Positions 6,590 through 14,938 of a stretch of 64,000 nt of DNA are shown piece after piece. The notes under the pieces were generated by a model that was given only the letters and a program-made list of their open reading frames with translations, was not told where the DNA came from and ran no database searches. Origin of the DNA: Corynebacterium falsenii (GTDB lineage Bacteria; Actinomycetota; Actinomycetes; Mycobacteriales; Mycobacteriaceae); contig JVKJ01000005.1 in NCBI GenBank assembly GCA_001054945.1, positions 62,001-126,000 of the forward strand, read 5' to 3'. A program made the translations under genes and the position numbers. Within the stretch, counting starts at the first letter, position 1. Each line of letters opens with the position of its first letter.

Positions 6590-9370
6590 TTAACCGTCGA
6601 GAGCGACCACGCCACGCCGAATGGCCGCGACGGACTTTCGCGCGGTGGCCTTCACATCCTTCGAATATCCCGTGCGTGTGATCTGCTCCAACAGATCGAT
6701 CACCCGCCGGCACCACCGCACGAAGTCTCCCGGGGTGAGCTGCGCTCCGGAGGCTTCCGCCGCGGTCAGGCAGTACTCCAACGGACCTCCCGCGGTCCAC
6801 TGGTGAAGTGCGGTGGCAAAGCCCAGCTCTGGCTCACGGGTCACTTCGATCTTGTGCCGCTCCTCGTCGGACCGCAGCTCCTGATAGATGCGCAAAGTTT
6901 GCTGGACAGCCGTCGCGAGTTCCTCTGTTGGCAACTCCGAGCGTTCGGAGGTTTCGCGCCGATTTTCGAAAACGCAGACAGAGACTGCGGCGGCGAGCTC
7001 AGCGGGATCGAGGTCATCCCAGATTCCACGCCGCAAGCACTGGGCCACGAGCAGATCGGATTCGTGGTGGACGCGGGCGAGCCGCTCGCCCTCCATCGTC
7101 ACGCGCGCGACAGGTTCGTTGTCCTCACCGATGCCGAGCTCGACATACTGCAGCTCCTCCAGCAGGGCCAGGATGCGGTCGAACTTCAGCCCCAGGGTGT
7201 CTCCGGTGCGCCGGTTGTGTTCCTCTTCGAACGAGAGCCGTCGCTGGGCCTTCAGGTATTGTTCCGCCGTGCGGCAGAGTTCCTCCCGTTCCGCCCACGC
7301 ATGCACCGGGTGGACGTGGACACGGTCGCGGATTGTGGACGCCATTGCGGAACTCCCCCGCGCCTTCGGCTTCAACTTGGCGGGTTTGTCCACGTGCATG
7401 CGCCGCAGTTTCGCTGCGACGGAGCGGGACTGCCTCTTCGGGTTCCGTTCCACACCGCGGTGAAGACGCATGTGCCCACACAACACCGGGACATTGCCGA
7501 ACATATCCGGCGAGACGCGCTCGACCCAGCCATCTTCCAGGATGATGGTCGGCCGGGGGTGACGAGGTGAACTGTCGCTCCGGGCTACTACCGCGGTCGT
7601 GGGGTTTTTCCCGGTCGGCAGCGCAATGATGTCCCCCACGGTGAGTGACCGCAGAAGCTTGGCTGTCTCCACCTGGCGATCATCGATGGCGTCCCTCTTC
7701 GCCTTTCTTTCCTCGTGGGCGAGCTCGCGGCGAAGGGATGCGTACTCCACGATAAGCGAGAAGGCATCTTCCGTGCTCTGATCGTCCGGGAAGTACTTCT
7801 GATGCAGCTGAGATTCGAGGTCCTTGCGCCGTTCGGCCAATTGGCGGCGGCGCTTCTCCACTGCTTCGGCGCGCTCGACCACATCGCCATTGGCTTGGTA
7901 CTGCGCGAAGGACCGCTCCAGGAGGCGGTGGGAGTCGGCAAGGCCCCTGGTGGAGATGAGGTTGACGGCCATGTTGTAGCCCGGGCGGAACGTGGAATCC
8001 AACGGGTAGGTCCGAGTGGAGGCGAGGTCTGCCACGGCGTAGGGGTCCATACCCTGGCTCCACAGGACCACAGCGTTACCCACGGTATCGATACCGCGGC
8101 GACCGGCGCGGCCTGTCAACTGGGTGTATTGGCCCGGTGTGAGATCCACGTGGGCCTCGCCGTTGAACTTGATCAGCTTCTCCAGCACGACACTGCGCGC
8201 GGGCATGTTGATGCCCAGGGCCAGGGTCTCCGTGGCGAAGCACGCTTTGACCAAACCTCGGCTGAACAGGTCCTCCACAATGTGGCGGAACGCGGGCAGC
8301 ATGCCGGCGTGATGGGCTGCGTATCCATTGCCAATGGCGCGGCGCCACTGGCGGAAGCCGAGGACCTTTAGGTCTTCTTCGGGGATTCCCGCCACGCCCT
8401 CATCGACGGTGCGGAAAATTTCTTCTTTCTCACTGGGAACGCTGAGGTCTACCCGGTCTACGAGCAGTTGCTTCACCGCGGCGTCACACCCCACCCGGGA
8501 AAAGATGAAGTAAATCGCGGGGAGCATTCCGGCCCCGCCCATCCCTTTGATCACATCGGTGCGCTTGGTTCCGCGGCGCCGTCCGCTATCTTCCGCTTTG
8601 GCAGCAGCGGCGACGACGGCCCGATTGACGTTTCCAATGTGCTGGTCCTCGGGCGGGACCGGTTTGCCGCGGTGGCTCGCCTTCGGGCGACGTCCACCTT
8701 CGAATAGCGGGAGGATCTTCTGCCCGACCATCAGGTACTGATTCAGGGGGACGGGGCGAGTGTCCGTGACAATTATGTCCGTATCGCCGCGGACGGCGGA
8801 CAGCCAGCCTCCAAACTCCTCCACATTGGACACAGTCGCGGAGAGAGAAACAAGGATGACGCGGGGATCCAGGTTGAGGATGGCCTCTTCCCACACGGGA
8901 CCGCGAGACTTATCAGCGAGGAAGTGTACTTCGTCCATCACCACGTGGGTCAGCCCGGCCAGCCGATCCGATTCCGCGTAGATCATATTGCGGAGCACCT
9001 CTGTGGTCATCACCACGATCGGCGCGTCGCCATTGATCGTGCTGTCGCCAGTCAACAATCCGACGTTGAGCTCACCGTACTTCTCCACCAGGTCGTGATA
9101 CTTCTGATTGCTCAGTGCCTTGATCGGGGTGGTGTAGAAACAAGTGCCGTCGTTGTGGAAGGCGGTCCATACGGCGAATTCGCCGACCACCGTCTTGCCC
9201 GCACCCGTGGGGGCGCCGACAAGAACTCCCCTGCCCTCTGCGATGGCCGAGGCTGCATTGAGCTGGAAGGGGTCGAGGGGGAAGGAGTATTCCGCGCGAA
9301 ACCGCTCCACTTCCGCGGGAAAGGATTGTCCTTCGTCGGAGTGGAGCGGTTTCTGGTGGGGCGAGTTCAT
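6590..9370 (-). CDS. helY: Superfamily 2 DEAD/DEAH-box RNA helicase, HelY/Ski2-Mtr4 type
   Basis: The 926-residue product holds a complete SF2 helicase core: Walker A GAPTGAGKT at residues 52-60, motif Ia TPIKALSNQKY, the DEVH box at 146-149, motif III SLSATVSN, and motif VI region QLTGRAGRRGIDTVG. The long C-terminal part, with a helical segment rich in Arg/Glu (about residues 500-560), matches the actinobacterial HelY family related to eukaryotic Ski2/Mtr4. These are ATP-dependent RNA helicases; a role in RNA processing is inferred from the family. The gene begins directly after the tatC stop with no intergenic base (stop at 9371-9373, ATG at 9368-9370), a layout also known near tatAC in other actinobacteria. 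Confidence 0.92.
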   Translation of the reverse strand: MNSPHQKPLHSDEGQSFPAEVERFRAEYSFPLDPFQLNAASAIAEGRGVLVGAPTGAGKTVVGEFAVWTAFHNDGTCFYTTPIKALSNQKYHDLVEKYGELNVGLLTGDSTINGDAPIVVMTTEVLRNMIYAESDRLAGLTHVVMDEVHFLADKSRGPVWEEAILNLDPRVILVSLSATVSNVEEFGGWLSAVRGDTDIIVTDTRPVPLNQYLMVGQKILPLFEGGRRPKASHRGKPVPPEDQHIGNVNRAVVAAAAKAEDSGRRRGTKRTDVIKGMGGAGMLPAIYFIFSRVGCDAAVKQLLVDRVDLSVPSEKEEIFRTVDEGVAGIPEEDLKVLGFRQWRRAIGNGYAAHHAGMLPAFRHIVEDLFSRGLVKACFATETLALGINMPARSVVLEKLIKFNGEAHVDLTPGQYTQLTGRAGRRGIDTVGNAVVLWSQGMDPYAVADLASTRTYPLDSTFRPGYNMAVNLISTRGLADSHRLLERSFAQYQANGDVVERAEAVEKRRRQLAERRKDLESQLHQKYFPDDQSTEDAFSLIVEYASLRRELAHEERKAKRDAIDDRQVETAKLLRSLTVGDIIALPTGKNPTTAVVARSDSSPRHPRPTIILEDGWVERVSPDMFGNVPVLCGHMRLHRGVERNPKRQSRSVAAKLRRMHVDKPAKLKPKARGSSAMASTIRDRVHVHPVHAWAEREELCRTAEQYLKAQRRLSFEEEHNRRTGDTLGLKFDRILALLEELQYVELGIGEDNEPVARVTMEGERLARVHHESDLLVAQCLRRGIWDDLDPAELAAAVSVCVFENRRETSERSELPTEELATAVQQTLRIYQELRSDEERHKIEVTREPELGFATALHQWTAGGPLEYCLTAAEASGAQLTPGDFVRWCRRVIDLLEQITRTGYSKDVKATARKSVAAIRRGVVALDG

Positions 9371-10609
9371 CTAAAGGACGTCGTCAAAGTAGCCGTTGGC
9401 TGATCCGGTGGACGACGGGCCGCCGGATCCGCCGCTGTCAGCCGGGGGGTGTGCCGGCGCGGTGGAATCGCCCCTCAAGTCTAGGCCGTCGCGTCGACCC
9501 TGGGGTTCCTGGATGGGGCGTGCCCCGCTGCGGCTGGCCGGCGCGGCGGCAGCGCGTCCGGGGGCGGTGGCCTCTGGAGAGCCAATCCCGGATGGCCGAG
9601 CGATCGGCGAGGCGCCCAATGGTCCGGACTCGACTTTCGCTTCATAGCCCGCGTGTTGTACCGAGCCTGAGGGGGAATCAATGCTGGTCGGGCGGTCGAT
9701 CGGGGTTGAAGCGTCGTCGGAAACATCGAGCCACGTGTAGGCGCGACGATCTCGGCGCTTGTCATTGACCCGGGTGATCTGGATGGCGATTTCCATGGCT
9801 AGGGTCAGGCCGATCGCCAAGACGATCATGGAGTACGGATCCTGCCCCGGTGTGATGACAGCAGCGAAAAAGAACAGCCCAACGATGATGAATCGGCGCT
9901 TTTCCTTCAACGTCTTATAGGACAGGATGCCCATGGCGTTGGCCAGCACCGTCAACAGCGGCACCTCGAAGCTCACGCCGAAGACGAGGAGAAGACCAAT
10001 GACGAATTGAAAGTACTTCTCACCGTTGAGTGCCGCGATCTGCGCATCGGAACCAATGGTCAACAGAAACTGCAGCCCCAGCGCTAGCACGAAGTAGGCC
10101 AGGACGGCGCCGAGCAGAAAGAGCGCGCTCGCTGCGGAAACTACTCCAAAGGTCCAGCGCCTCTCGTTCTTCTTGAGCCCAGGGGTGATATATCCCCAGA
10201 TCTCCCCCAGCCAGATTGGTGAGGAGAACACCAGGCCCGCCAGTGAACCGACCTTCATGCGGAGGATGAACATTTCGAATGGCGTCGTCGCCAGCAAACG
10301 ACACTCGCCATCAGAGGAACCAAACCTCTGCTCCGGCGGCAAAGAGCAATAAGGACCGCGCAGGATTTCGCCCAGGCTCGGGATCGGGCCGACACGGTGG
10401 GCGTACCAGATATAACCCAGAATCGTACCGATGGTAATCGCGACGAGAGCGACGAGCATTCGACGGCGAAGCTCTTGAATGTGCTCCACCAAACTCATGG
10501 TGCCATCGGGGTTCTTGGGTCTCTTCGATCCTCGAGAGCGCAACCGTCTACCAGACTTTGTGGCTACGGATCCCGTGGGCTGGCGATGCCCTTCATGTTC
10601 TGTCGACAT
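9371..10609 (-). CDS. tatC: Twin-arginine translocase subunit TatC with long C-terminal tail
   Basis: This is the core Tat receptor for folded proteins with twin-arginine signals. Six membrane segments lie between residues ~50 and 290, with the conserved opening MSLVEHIQELRRRML and the FEMFILRMKVG and PLLTVLANAMGIL regions. The protein has 412 residues, much longer than a typical ~250-320 residue TatC. The extra length is a cytoplasmic tail after about residue 300 that is low-complexity and rich in Pro, Ser, Gly and Ala. A basic pre-sequence of about 37 residues also precedes the conserved start. tatA lies 21 bases upstream. Confidence 0.96.
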   Translation of the reverse strand: MSTEHEGHRQPTGSVATKSGRRLRSRGSKRPKNPDGTMSLVEHIQELRRRMLVALVAITIGTILGYIWYAHRVGPIPSLGEILRGPYCSLPPEQRFGSSDGECRLLATTPFEMFILRMKVGSLAGLVFSSPIWLGEIWGYITPGLKKNERRWTFGVVSAASALFLLGAVLAYFVLALGLQFLLTIGSDAQIAALNGEKYFQFVIGLLLVFGVSFEVPLLTVLANAMGILSYKTLKEKRRFIIVGLFFFAAVITPGQDPYSMIVLAIGLTLAMEIAIQITRVNDKRRDRRAYTWLDVSDDASTPIDRPTSIDSPSGSVQHAGYEAKVESGPLGASPIARPSGIGSPEATAPGRAAAAPASRSGARPIQEPQGRRDGLDLRGDSTAPAHPPADSGGSGGPSSTGSANGYFDDVL

Positions 10610-10630
10610 ACGTGGTGAAACGGCTTTTCT

Positions 10631-10966
10631 TTAGCGCTGCTCGCCTTCGGGGAACTGCTGCTGGACCGGTTGCTGTGCAGGTTGCTGCACCGGCTGGGAA
10701 GGATTCACGGGCTGCTGTGCAGGTTGCGCATTCTGTGCGGTCGGCTGTGCCTGGTAATCCACGTTTTGCTGCGCACGGCCTTCTGCAATGGCCGGGCGCC
10801 CTTCCACGTCCTGGCCCTTGTTTTCACCCTTCATCTCATCCATTTCGGATTTGAAGATTCGCATGGACCGCCCCAAGGAACGGGCTGCGTTGGGCAGCCG
10901 AGTTGCTCCGAAGAGGAGGAAGACCACGATGAGGATTGCGGCAATTTCCCACGGACCTAAGCTCAT
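10631..10966 (-). CDS. tatA: Sec-independent protein translocase TatA
   Basis: The 111-residue product has the TatA layout: a single N-terminal membrane helix ([20 protein letters not shown]), a hinge, then an amphipathic helix ([21 protein letters not shown]). The C-terminal half is disordered and made of repeated QPxQ/QPAQQPV units. TatA multimers form the translocation conduit together with TatC, encoded immediately downstream. The spacing and order pafB-pafC-tatA-tatC is the standard actinobacterial arrangement. Confidence 0.96.
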   Translation of the reverse strand: MSLGPWEIAAILIVVFLLFGATRLPNAARSLGRSMRIFKSEMDEMKGENKGQDVEGRPAIAEGRAQQNVDYQAQPTAQNAQPAQQPVNPSQPVQQPAQQPVQQQFPEGEQR

Positions 10967-11014
10967 GGTTGGATTCCTTTCACTGCTGAAAAATGAAACG
11001 TGTGCAGGCCGGAT

Positions 11015-12043
11015 TTAGCTTACTCCGCCGTGGATGCGCTCATACACGGCCAGGCTTTCTTCCGCCCTGTGTCTCAATGCTTTGGCTAATCCTAGCGGTT
11101 CAACCTGTGCAATGCTGGATGAGTTCGCCACGATAAATCGTTCCAGCCACGGTCCCGTATTGGGGATGTCCACGCGCACCGGTCCGGCGCTATCGGCGTT
11201 CTCCCAATACATCGGGAAGTATTCCAACATCCAACGCGCGTCCTCCTTCAGCGTCAATTGCGCCCACGTTTCAGTCTCGGCCAATTCAAATGGATCATCG
11301 TCCCTGATCACTGGCACAATCGCCGCTGGCGCACTGCCAGGCGCTTCCAGGTGGATCCCGGTCAATCGATCCACCGCGAATGATTTCTGTTCAGCATCTT
11401 CACGTTCCCGTGCCCACAGGTACATCTTCCCGTTGATCAGTGCGAGGTGATCGGGAATCAACGTGCGACTCTCACGGACGTCCCGCCCCAAAGTGAGGTA
11501 CTCGCCCCGGACGATTCGACGTTCGGTGATGGCCTTTCGGAGGAGGTCGATGGGCCCGTTTTCGGACGCCACCGCCATTGAGTCTCCCTCATCTGCGGAC
11601 GCGTGCAGTCTGTCGCTCGCCTTGTCGGCACTGTCTTCGCTGACTTCGCTGTCTTCACTTCGCTTCACGTGATCCAACATGGAGTGGATCTTGCGGCCCG
11701 CGCTCGCCAATGCTGGATGATCAGACTCTGGCATCACACTGGTCAGGGCCTCCAAACTGAGCAGAAGGACTCCCGCCTCCAGTTCGCTGAGCCCAATCAT
11801 CCCGTCTAATCCGGCGGCGTATTCCACCTGAGCGGTGGTTTTGTCTACGGTGACCTCCACCAGCGTTCCAGGGAGATGGCCGGGAAGCCCGCATAGAGAC
11901 AGCTGCGTGAGGTCGTGGCGAATCTGAGGAACTGAGAGCTGCAGCTCGCGAGATGCCTTCATGATTGACGCTTCGGGGTGAGAGCGGAACCAGGAAAGGA
12001 CGCTCATGGTCTCCAGAAATTGTTCGGCCGTTTGTCGTGCCAT
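11015..12043 (-). CDS. pafC: WYL-domain transcriptional regulator PafC
   Basis: At 342 residues, the protein begins with a winged HTH (AEQFLETMSVLSWFRSHPEASIMKASRELQLSVPQIRHDL) followed by a WYL domain (IVRGEYLTLGRDVRESRTLIPDHLALINGKMYLWARE) and a C-terminal WCX-type extension. In mycobacteria PafB and PafC act as a heterodimer that activates LexA-independent DNA-damage genes. The pair is kept here as two adjacent genes, pafB upstream with 15 bases between. Despite the name there is no direct enzymatic role in pupylation. Confidence 0.93.
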   Translation of the reverse strand: MARQTAEQFLETMSVLSWFRSHPEASIMKASRELQLSVPQIRHDLTQLSLCGLPGHLPGTLVEVTVDKTTAQVEYAAGLDGMIGLSELEAGVLLLSLEALTSVMPESDHPALASAGRKIHSMLDHVKRSEDSEVSEDSADKASDRLHASADEGDSMAVASENGPIDLLRKAITERRIVRGEYLTLGRDVRESRTLIPDHLALINGKMYLWAREREDAEQKSFAVDRLTGIHLEAPGSAPAAIVPVIRDDDPFELAETETWAQLTLKEDARWMLEYFPMYWENADSAGPVRVDIPNTGPWLERFIVANSSSIAQVEPLGLAKALRHRAEESLAVYERIHGGVS

Positions 12044-12058
12044 GTGGCTCCTCGCTCT

Positions 12059-13096
12059 CTAGCTCTCCGGATTCGCGATGCGGTGAACGTGATTGAGGAC
12101 CTCAATCACTTCAGTGACAACCTCTGGTGGCTCCATCACAACTACCGTCGGGGCGTACGCAGCGACAGCGGAGACCAGCCAATCCCGGTTGACAGTGCCG
12201 GTATGCCATAGCTCTTCACCTGGATCATCACCAAGACGCGCGCCGTGGATCTCTGCTACATCCGCGCGCTGGGTGCATATGGACCGGAGTTCTTCCGCGC
12301 CGGGACCGCGAAACAACAGTGTTGCTTCGACGGTCACACCAGATCGATGCAACCCGAGACGGATGAGTGCATCCGCATTTATGTCAGGGATCGGCGCGGA
12401 AAAGTATTCCGGAAGTGCCGTTAAGCCGGAGATCCTCGACAATCGGAATGTGCGCTGGGCTTGCCGGTCCACGTCGAAGCCCGTGAGATAAAGCTTGCCG
12501 TCTTTGGCGCCGTAGGCCCACGGCTCCAGGGTGCGTTCCTCCGGCTCCGTGACCACCGAACGGTAGTACCAAAACCGGATCCTTACCTGGTTATCCAAAG
12601 CGCGGAAGAGGGCGTCGAAGCTTGTGCTATCCAGCTCTGTGTCCTCGGCGATGTTGGTGAGAACTTGGAGCTGGTCATCTGCAGTGTGACGGTGAGCCAA
12701 GCCGGCAGCGGTGAGCTTCATCAATGCTCTATCGGCGGCGTCCCCAAGATCCCCCCTGTGGGCCCATTGGGCGGCTGCGGTGAGGGCGAAGGTCTCCTCG
12801 TCGGTGAATTCAAGGTCCGGGAGGAAGATGTCCTCAGGCTGAATCTCCCAGAGGTTTTCATTCCGAAGACCCTTCGAGCGCCGGAAGTTGATTCCCAAGG
12901 CCGCGAGCTCTTTGCGATCGCGCTCGAAACGGGTGGCGGCCGCATCATCGGTGCCCTCATATCCGGCGACATGCTCGCGGATCCACTCCATCGACCGGGG
13001 GCGAGACTCATTGAGGAGGGCGATCACCAGGTCAAAGAGGCGAGATGCTCCCTTGGCCCAGGTGACCTCCTGGGGGCGATTCTTTGAGTTGCTCAC
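12059..13096 (-). CDS. pafB: WYL-domain transcriptional regulator PafB
   Basis: The 345-residue partner of PafC starts with an HTH (ASRLFDLVIALLNESRPRSMEWIREHVAGYEG). It carries the WYL core as VRIRFWYYRSVVTEPEERTLEPWAYGAKDGKLYLTGFDVDRQAQRTFRLSRI. The WYL domain is the ligand-sensing part, thought to perceive single-stranded nucleic acid in the mycobacterial protein. It lies between pafA (48 bases upstream) and pafC and is likely co-transcribed with both. Confidence 0.93.
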   Translation of the reverse strand: MSNSKNRPQEVTWAKGASRLFDLVIALLNESRPRSMEWIREHVAGYEGTDDAAATRFERDRKELAALGINFRRSKGLRNENLWEIQPEDIFLPDLEFTDEETFALTAAAQWAHRGDLGDAADRALMKLTAAGLAHRHTADDQLQVLTNIAEDTELDSTSFDALFRALDNQVRIRFWYYRSVVTEPEERTLEPWAYGAKDGKLYLTGFDVDRQAQRTFRLSRISGLTALPEYFSAPIPDINADALIRLGLHRSGVTVEATLLFRGPGAEELRSICTQRADVAEIHGARLGDDPGEELWHTGTVNRDWLVSAVAAYAPTVVVMEPPEVVTEVIEVLNHVHRIANPES

Positions 13097-13144
13097 CGTA
13101 CTAGCTTCCCAGCTCCAGGCGGGTTTTGCTAGCGAACCGCTCGC

Positions 13145-14608
13145 CTAGTGGTGGTGGAGAACGTCCTCAATGAGGGAATCGACCTCCGCATTGGAGGAGG
13201 CGAAGGGGTCGCTCAACAGCACTTCCCGAGCGCGATCGCCGTTGATCTTCAGTCGCATCCAGTCCACGGTCGTGGAAGCTCCGGCTTCTCGAGCGGCGGA
13301 GAGGAATCGACCCCGAAGAGCTGCGCGGGTCGTCTGAGGGGGCTGATGCATGGCGCGCTCAATCGTTTGCTCGTCCACGAGGGTCTTCGCAAGTCCGCGG
13401 CGAGCCAAGAGGTGGAACAGCCCCCGCTGAGGGTGGATGTCGTGGTACCGGAGGTCCATCTGCCCCAGGCGTGAATCCGACAGCTCGAGATTCCCCCGCG
13501 TGGCGGCGCGATCGAGCAGCTTCTTCTTGATGACCCAATCGATCTCCGTATCCACTGGATCGAAGTTCCCCGTCTCGAAGCACTCCAGCACTCGTTTCCA
13601 GAGGTCGAGGACTGGGCGAAGCTGTTCGTTGGGGGTACCGAGCCAACCGTTTTCGGATCTTGCCGGCTCCGGGCGCACGTCTATCCATTGCTGGGCGGCT
13701 TCGAAGAATGCGCGCTGAATGTCGAGCGCCGAGGCGGTCTCGCGGGAACGCAGGAGGATGGGCGTCCGCCCGGTCAGATCTTCGCTGATCTTGCTGATCG
13801 CTTGGGCTTCGCTGGCGAGTTCGAAGTCCGGAAGTGGGAAACCCGCCTCGATCATCTCCAGGATCATCAGCGTGGATCCGATTTTGAGCGCTGCCGTGGT
13901 TTCCGACATGTTGGAATCGCCCACGATGATGTGGAGGCGCCGGTATCGGGAAGAATCGGCGTGTGGTTCGTCGCGGCTGTTGATTACGGGTCGGGAACGG
14001 GTGGTGGCATTGGATACGCCCTCCCACGTATGTCCAGCTCGCGCGCTGAAAAAGTACTTGGTGGGGAACGTGTCCCAACCCTCTTCAGGGTAGGGCTGGC
14101 GCAGTCGACCCGAGCCGCAGATGAGTTGCCGCGTCACCAGGAACGGATGCAGCTGGTTGGACATTGGTTTCAGCGGAATATTGCGGTCGATCAGGTAGTT
14201 CTCGTGACTTCCATATGACCGGTTCAACGAATCGGTGTTGTTTTTGAACAGGAAAACCTGCCCACCAATCCCGCGCTGCTGAACCTCCTGTTCCGCAGTT
14301 ACGGCCAGCTCGTGAACCGTCATATCCCCCGCGCGGTCGTAGGCGAGGAGCTGATGAAGGCTGTCGCATTCGGCAGTGGCGACCTCCGGGTGAGCCCCCA
14401 CGTCCAGGTACAGCCGAGAAGCGTTGTCGGTGTAGATATTGCTGCTGCAATACTGCTGTACCAGTGGGGAAAAGAGGACCCGCGCAATGGCGTCTGGGCC
14501 AAGGCGTGTGTGCCCGTCGAGCAGGTTGGCGATCCCATACTCTGTTTCGATCCCCATGATCCGGCGGACATGGGCAGCGGCAGGATCCTCCGCTCGATCG
14601 ACGAACAT
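13145..14608 (-). CDS. pafA: Pup-protein ligase PafA
   Basis: PafA joins the C-terminal glutamate of Pup to substrate lysines, using ATP. The 487-residue product shows the carboxylate-amine ligase fold: MGIETEYGIANL near the start, the conserved Asp in RLYLDVGAHPEVATAEC, FKNNTDSLNRSYGSHENYL and YRRLHIIVGDSNMSET. I favour the ATG at 14608, which overlaps the pup stop as TGATG; a GTG one codon upstream (14611) is possible and gives a four-base GTGA overlap. Either way the gene is coupled to pup. Confidence 0.96.
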   Translation of the reverse strand: MFVDRAEDPAAAHVRRIMGIETEYGIANLLDGHTRLGPDAIARVLFSPLVQQYCSSNIYTDNASRLYLDVGAHPEVATAECDSLHQLLAYDRAGDMTVHELAVTAEQEVQQRGIGGQVFLFKNNTDSLNRSYGSHENYLIDRNIPLKPMSNQLHPFLVTRQLICGSGRLRQPYPEEGWDTFPTKYFFSARAGHTWEGVSNATTRSRPVINSRDEPHADSSRYRRLHIIVGDSNMSETTAALKIGSTLMILEMIEAGFPLPDFELASEAQAISKISEDLTGRTPILLRSRETASALDIQRAFFEAAQQWIDVRPEPARSENGWLGTPNEQLRPVLDLWKRVLECFETGNFDPVDTEIDWVIKKKLLDRAATRGNLELSDSRLGQMDLRYHDIHPQRGLFHLLARRGLAKTLVDEQTIERAMHQPPQTTRAALRGRFLSAAREAGASTTVDWMRLKINGDRAREVLLSDPFASSNAEVDSLIEDVLHHH

Positions 14609-14811
14609 CACTGCCCTCCCTTTTGCACGTAGGACTTCACGAATTCATCGGCATTGTTTTCCAACAGGCCGTCAATTTCGTCCAAAATATCGTCTACTCC
14701 CCCAACTTGAACCTGATCCTGGCCAGCAGCCTGGGGAGTGACCTGCGGGTCGTTGTCGCCTCCACCGGCGCCGCCACCCTGAACCTGCGAGGAACCCTGA
14801 GATGGTGCCAT
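14608..14811 (-). CDS. pup: Prokaryotic ubiquitin-like protein Pup
   Basis: Pup here is 67 residues: a Gly/Gln-rich disordered N-terminal half, then the helical acidic segment VDDILDEIDGLLENNADEFVKSYVQKGGQ that binds the ATPase coiled coil. It ends in Gly-Gly-Gln, so it must be deamidated to Glu by Dop before ligation. The ATG at 14811 has AAAGG about 10 bases upstream; an in-frame codon at 14832 would add seven residues not typical of Pup. A possible own promoter lies in the gap to dop. Confidence 0.96.
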   Translation of the reverse strand: MAPSQGSSQVQGGGAGGGDNDPQVTPQAAGQDQVQVGGVDDILDEIDGLLENNADEFVKSYVQKGGQ

Positions 14812-14854
14812 GAAAATTGACCTTTCTCTCACTGTGTCTTTGTAATCCGACGTC

Positions 14855-14860
14855 TTTATA
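14855..14860 (-). promoter_or_regulatory. Candidate -10 element for pup-pafA
   Basis: The 127-base gap between dop and pup is AT-rich near 14855-14870 and reads TATAAA on the minus strand, about 44 bases upstream of the pup start. No convincing -35 element is seen. A separate promoter would let pup be made in excess of dop and arc. Nothing else was found in this gap except a short GTGGCGCCAC palindrome at 14915-14924. Confidence 0.35.
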
Positions 14861-14938
14861 AATCGACGTACTCTTCGTTCTCACTATGGAACCACGTCAT
14901 TGAGCCTTTTGACCGTGGCGCCACAACTTTTTCGCACG

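Noticed and set aside
6569..7570. A 333-codon rightward frame opposite helY
   Set aside because: It has no domain or start context and lies entirely inside a clear helicase gene.
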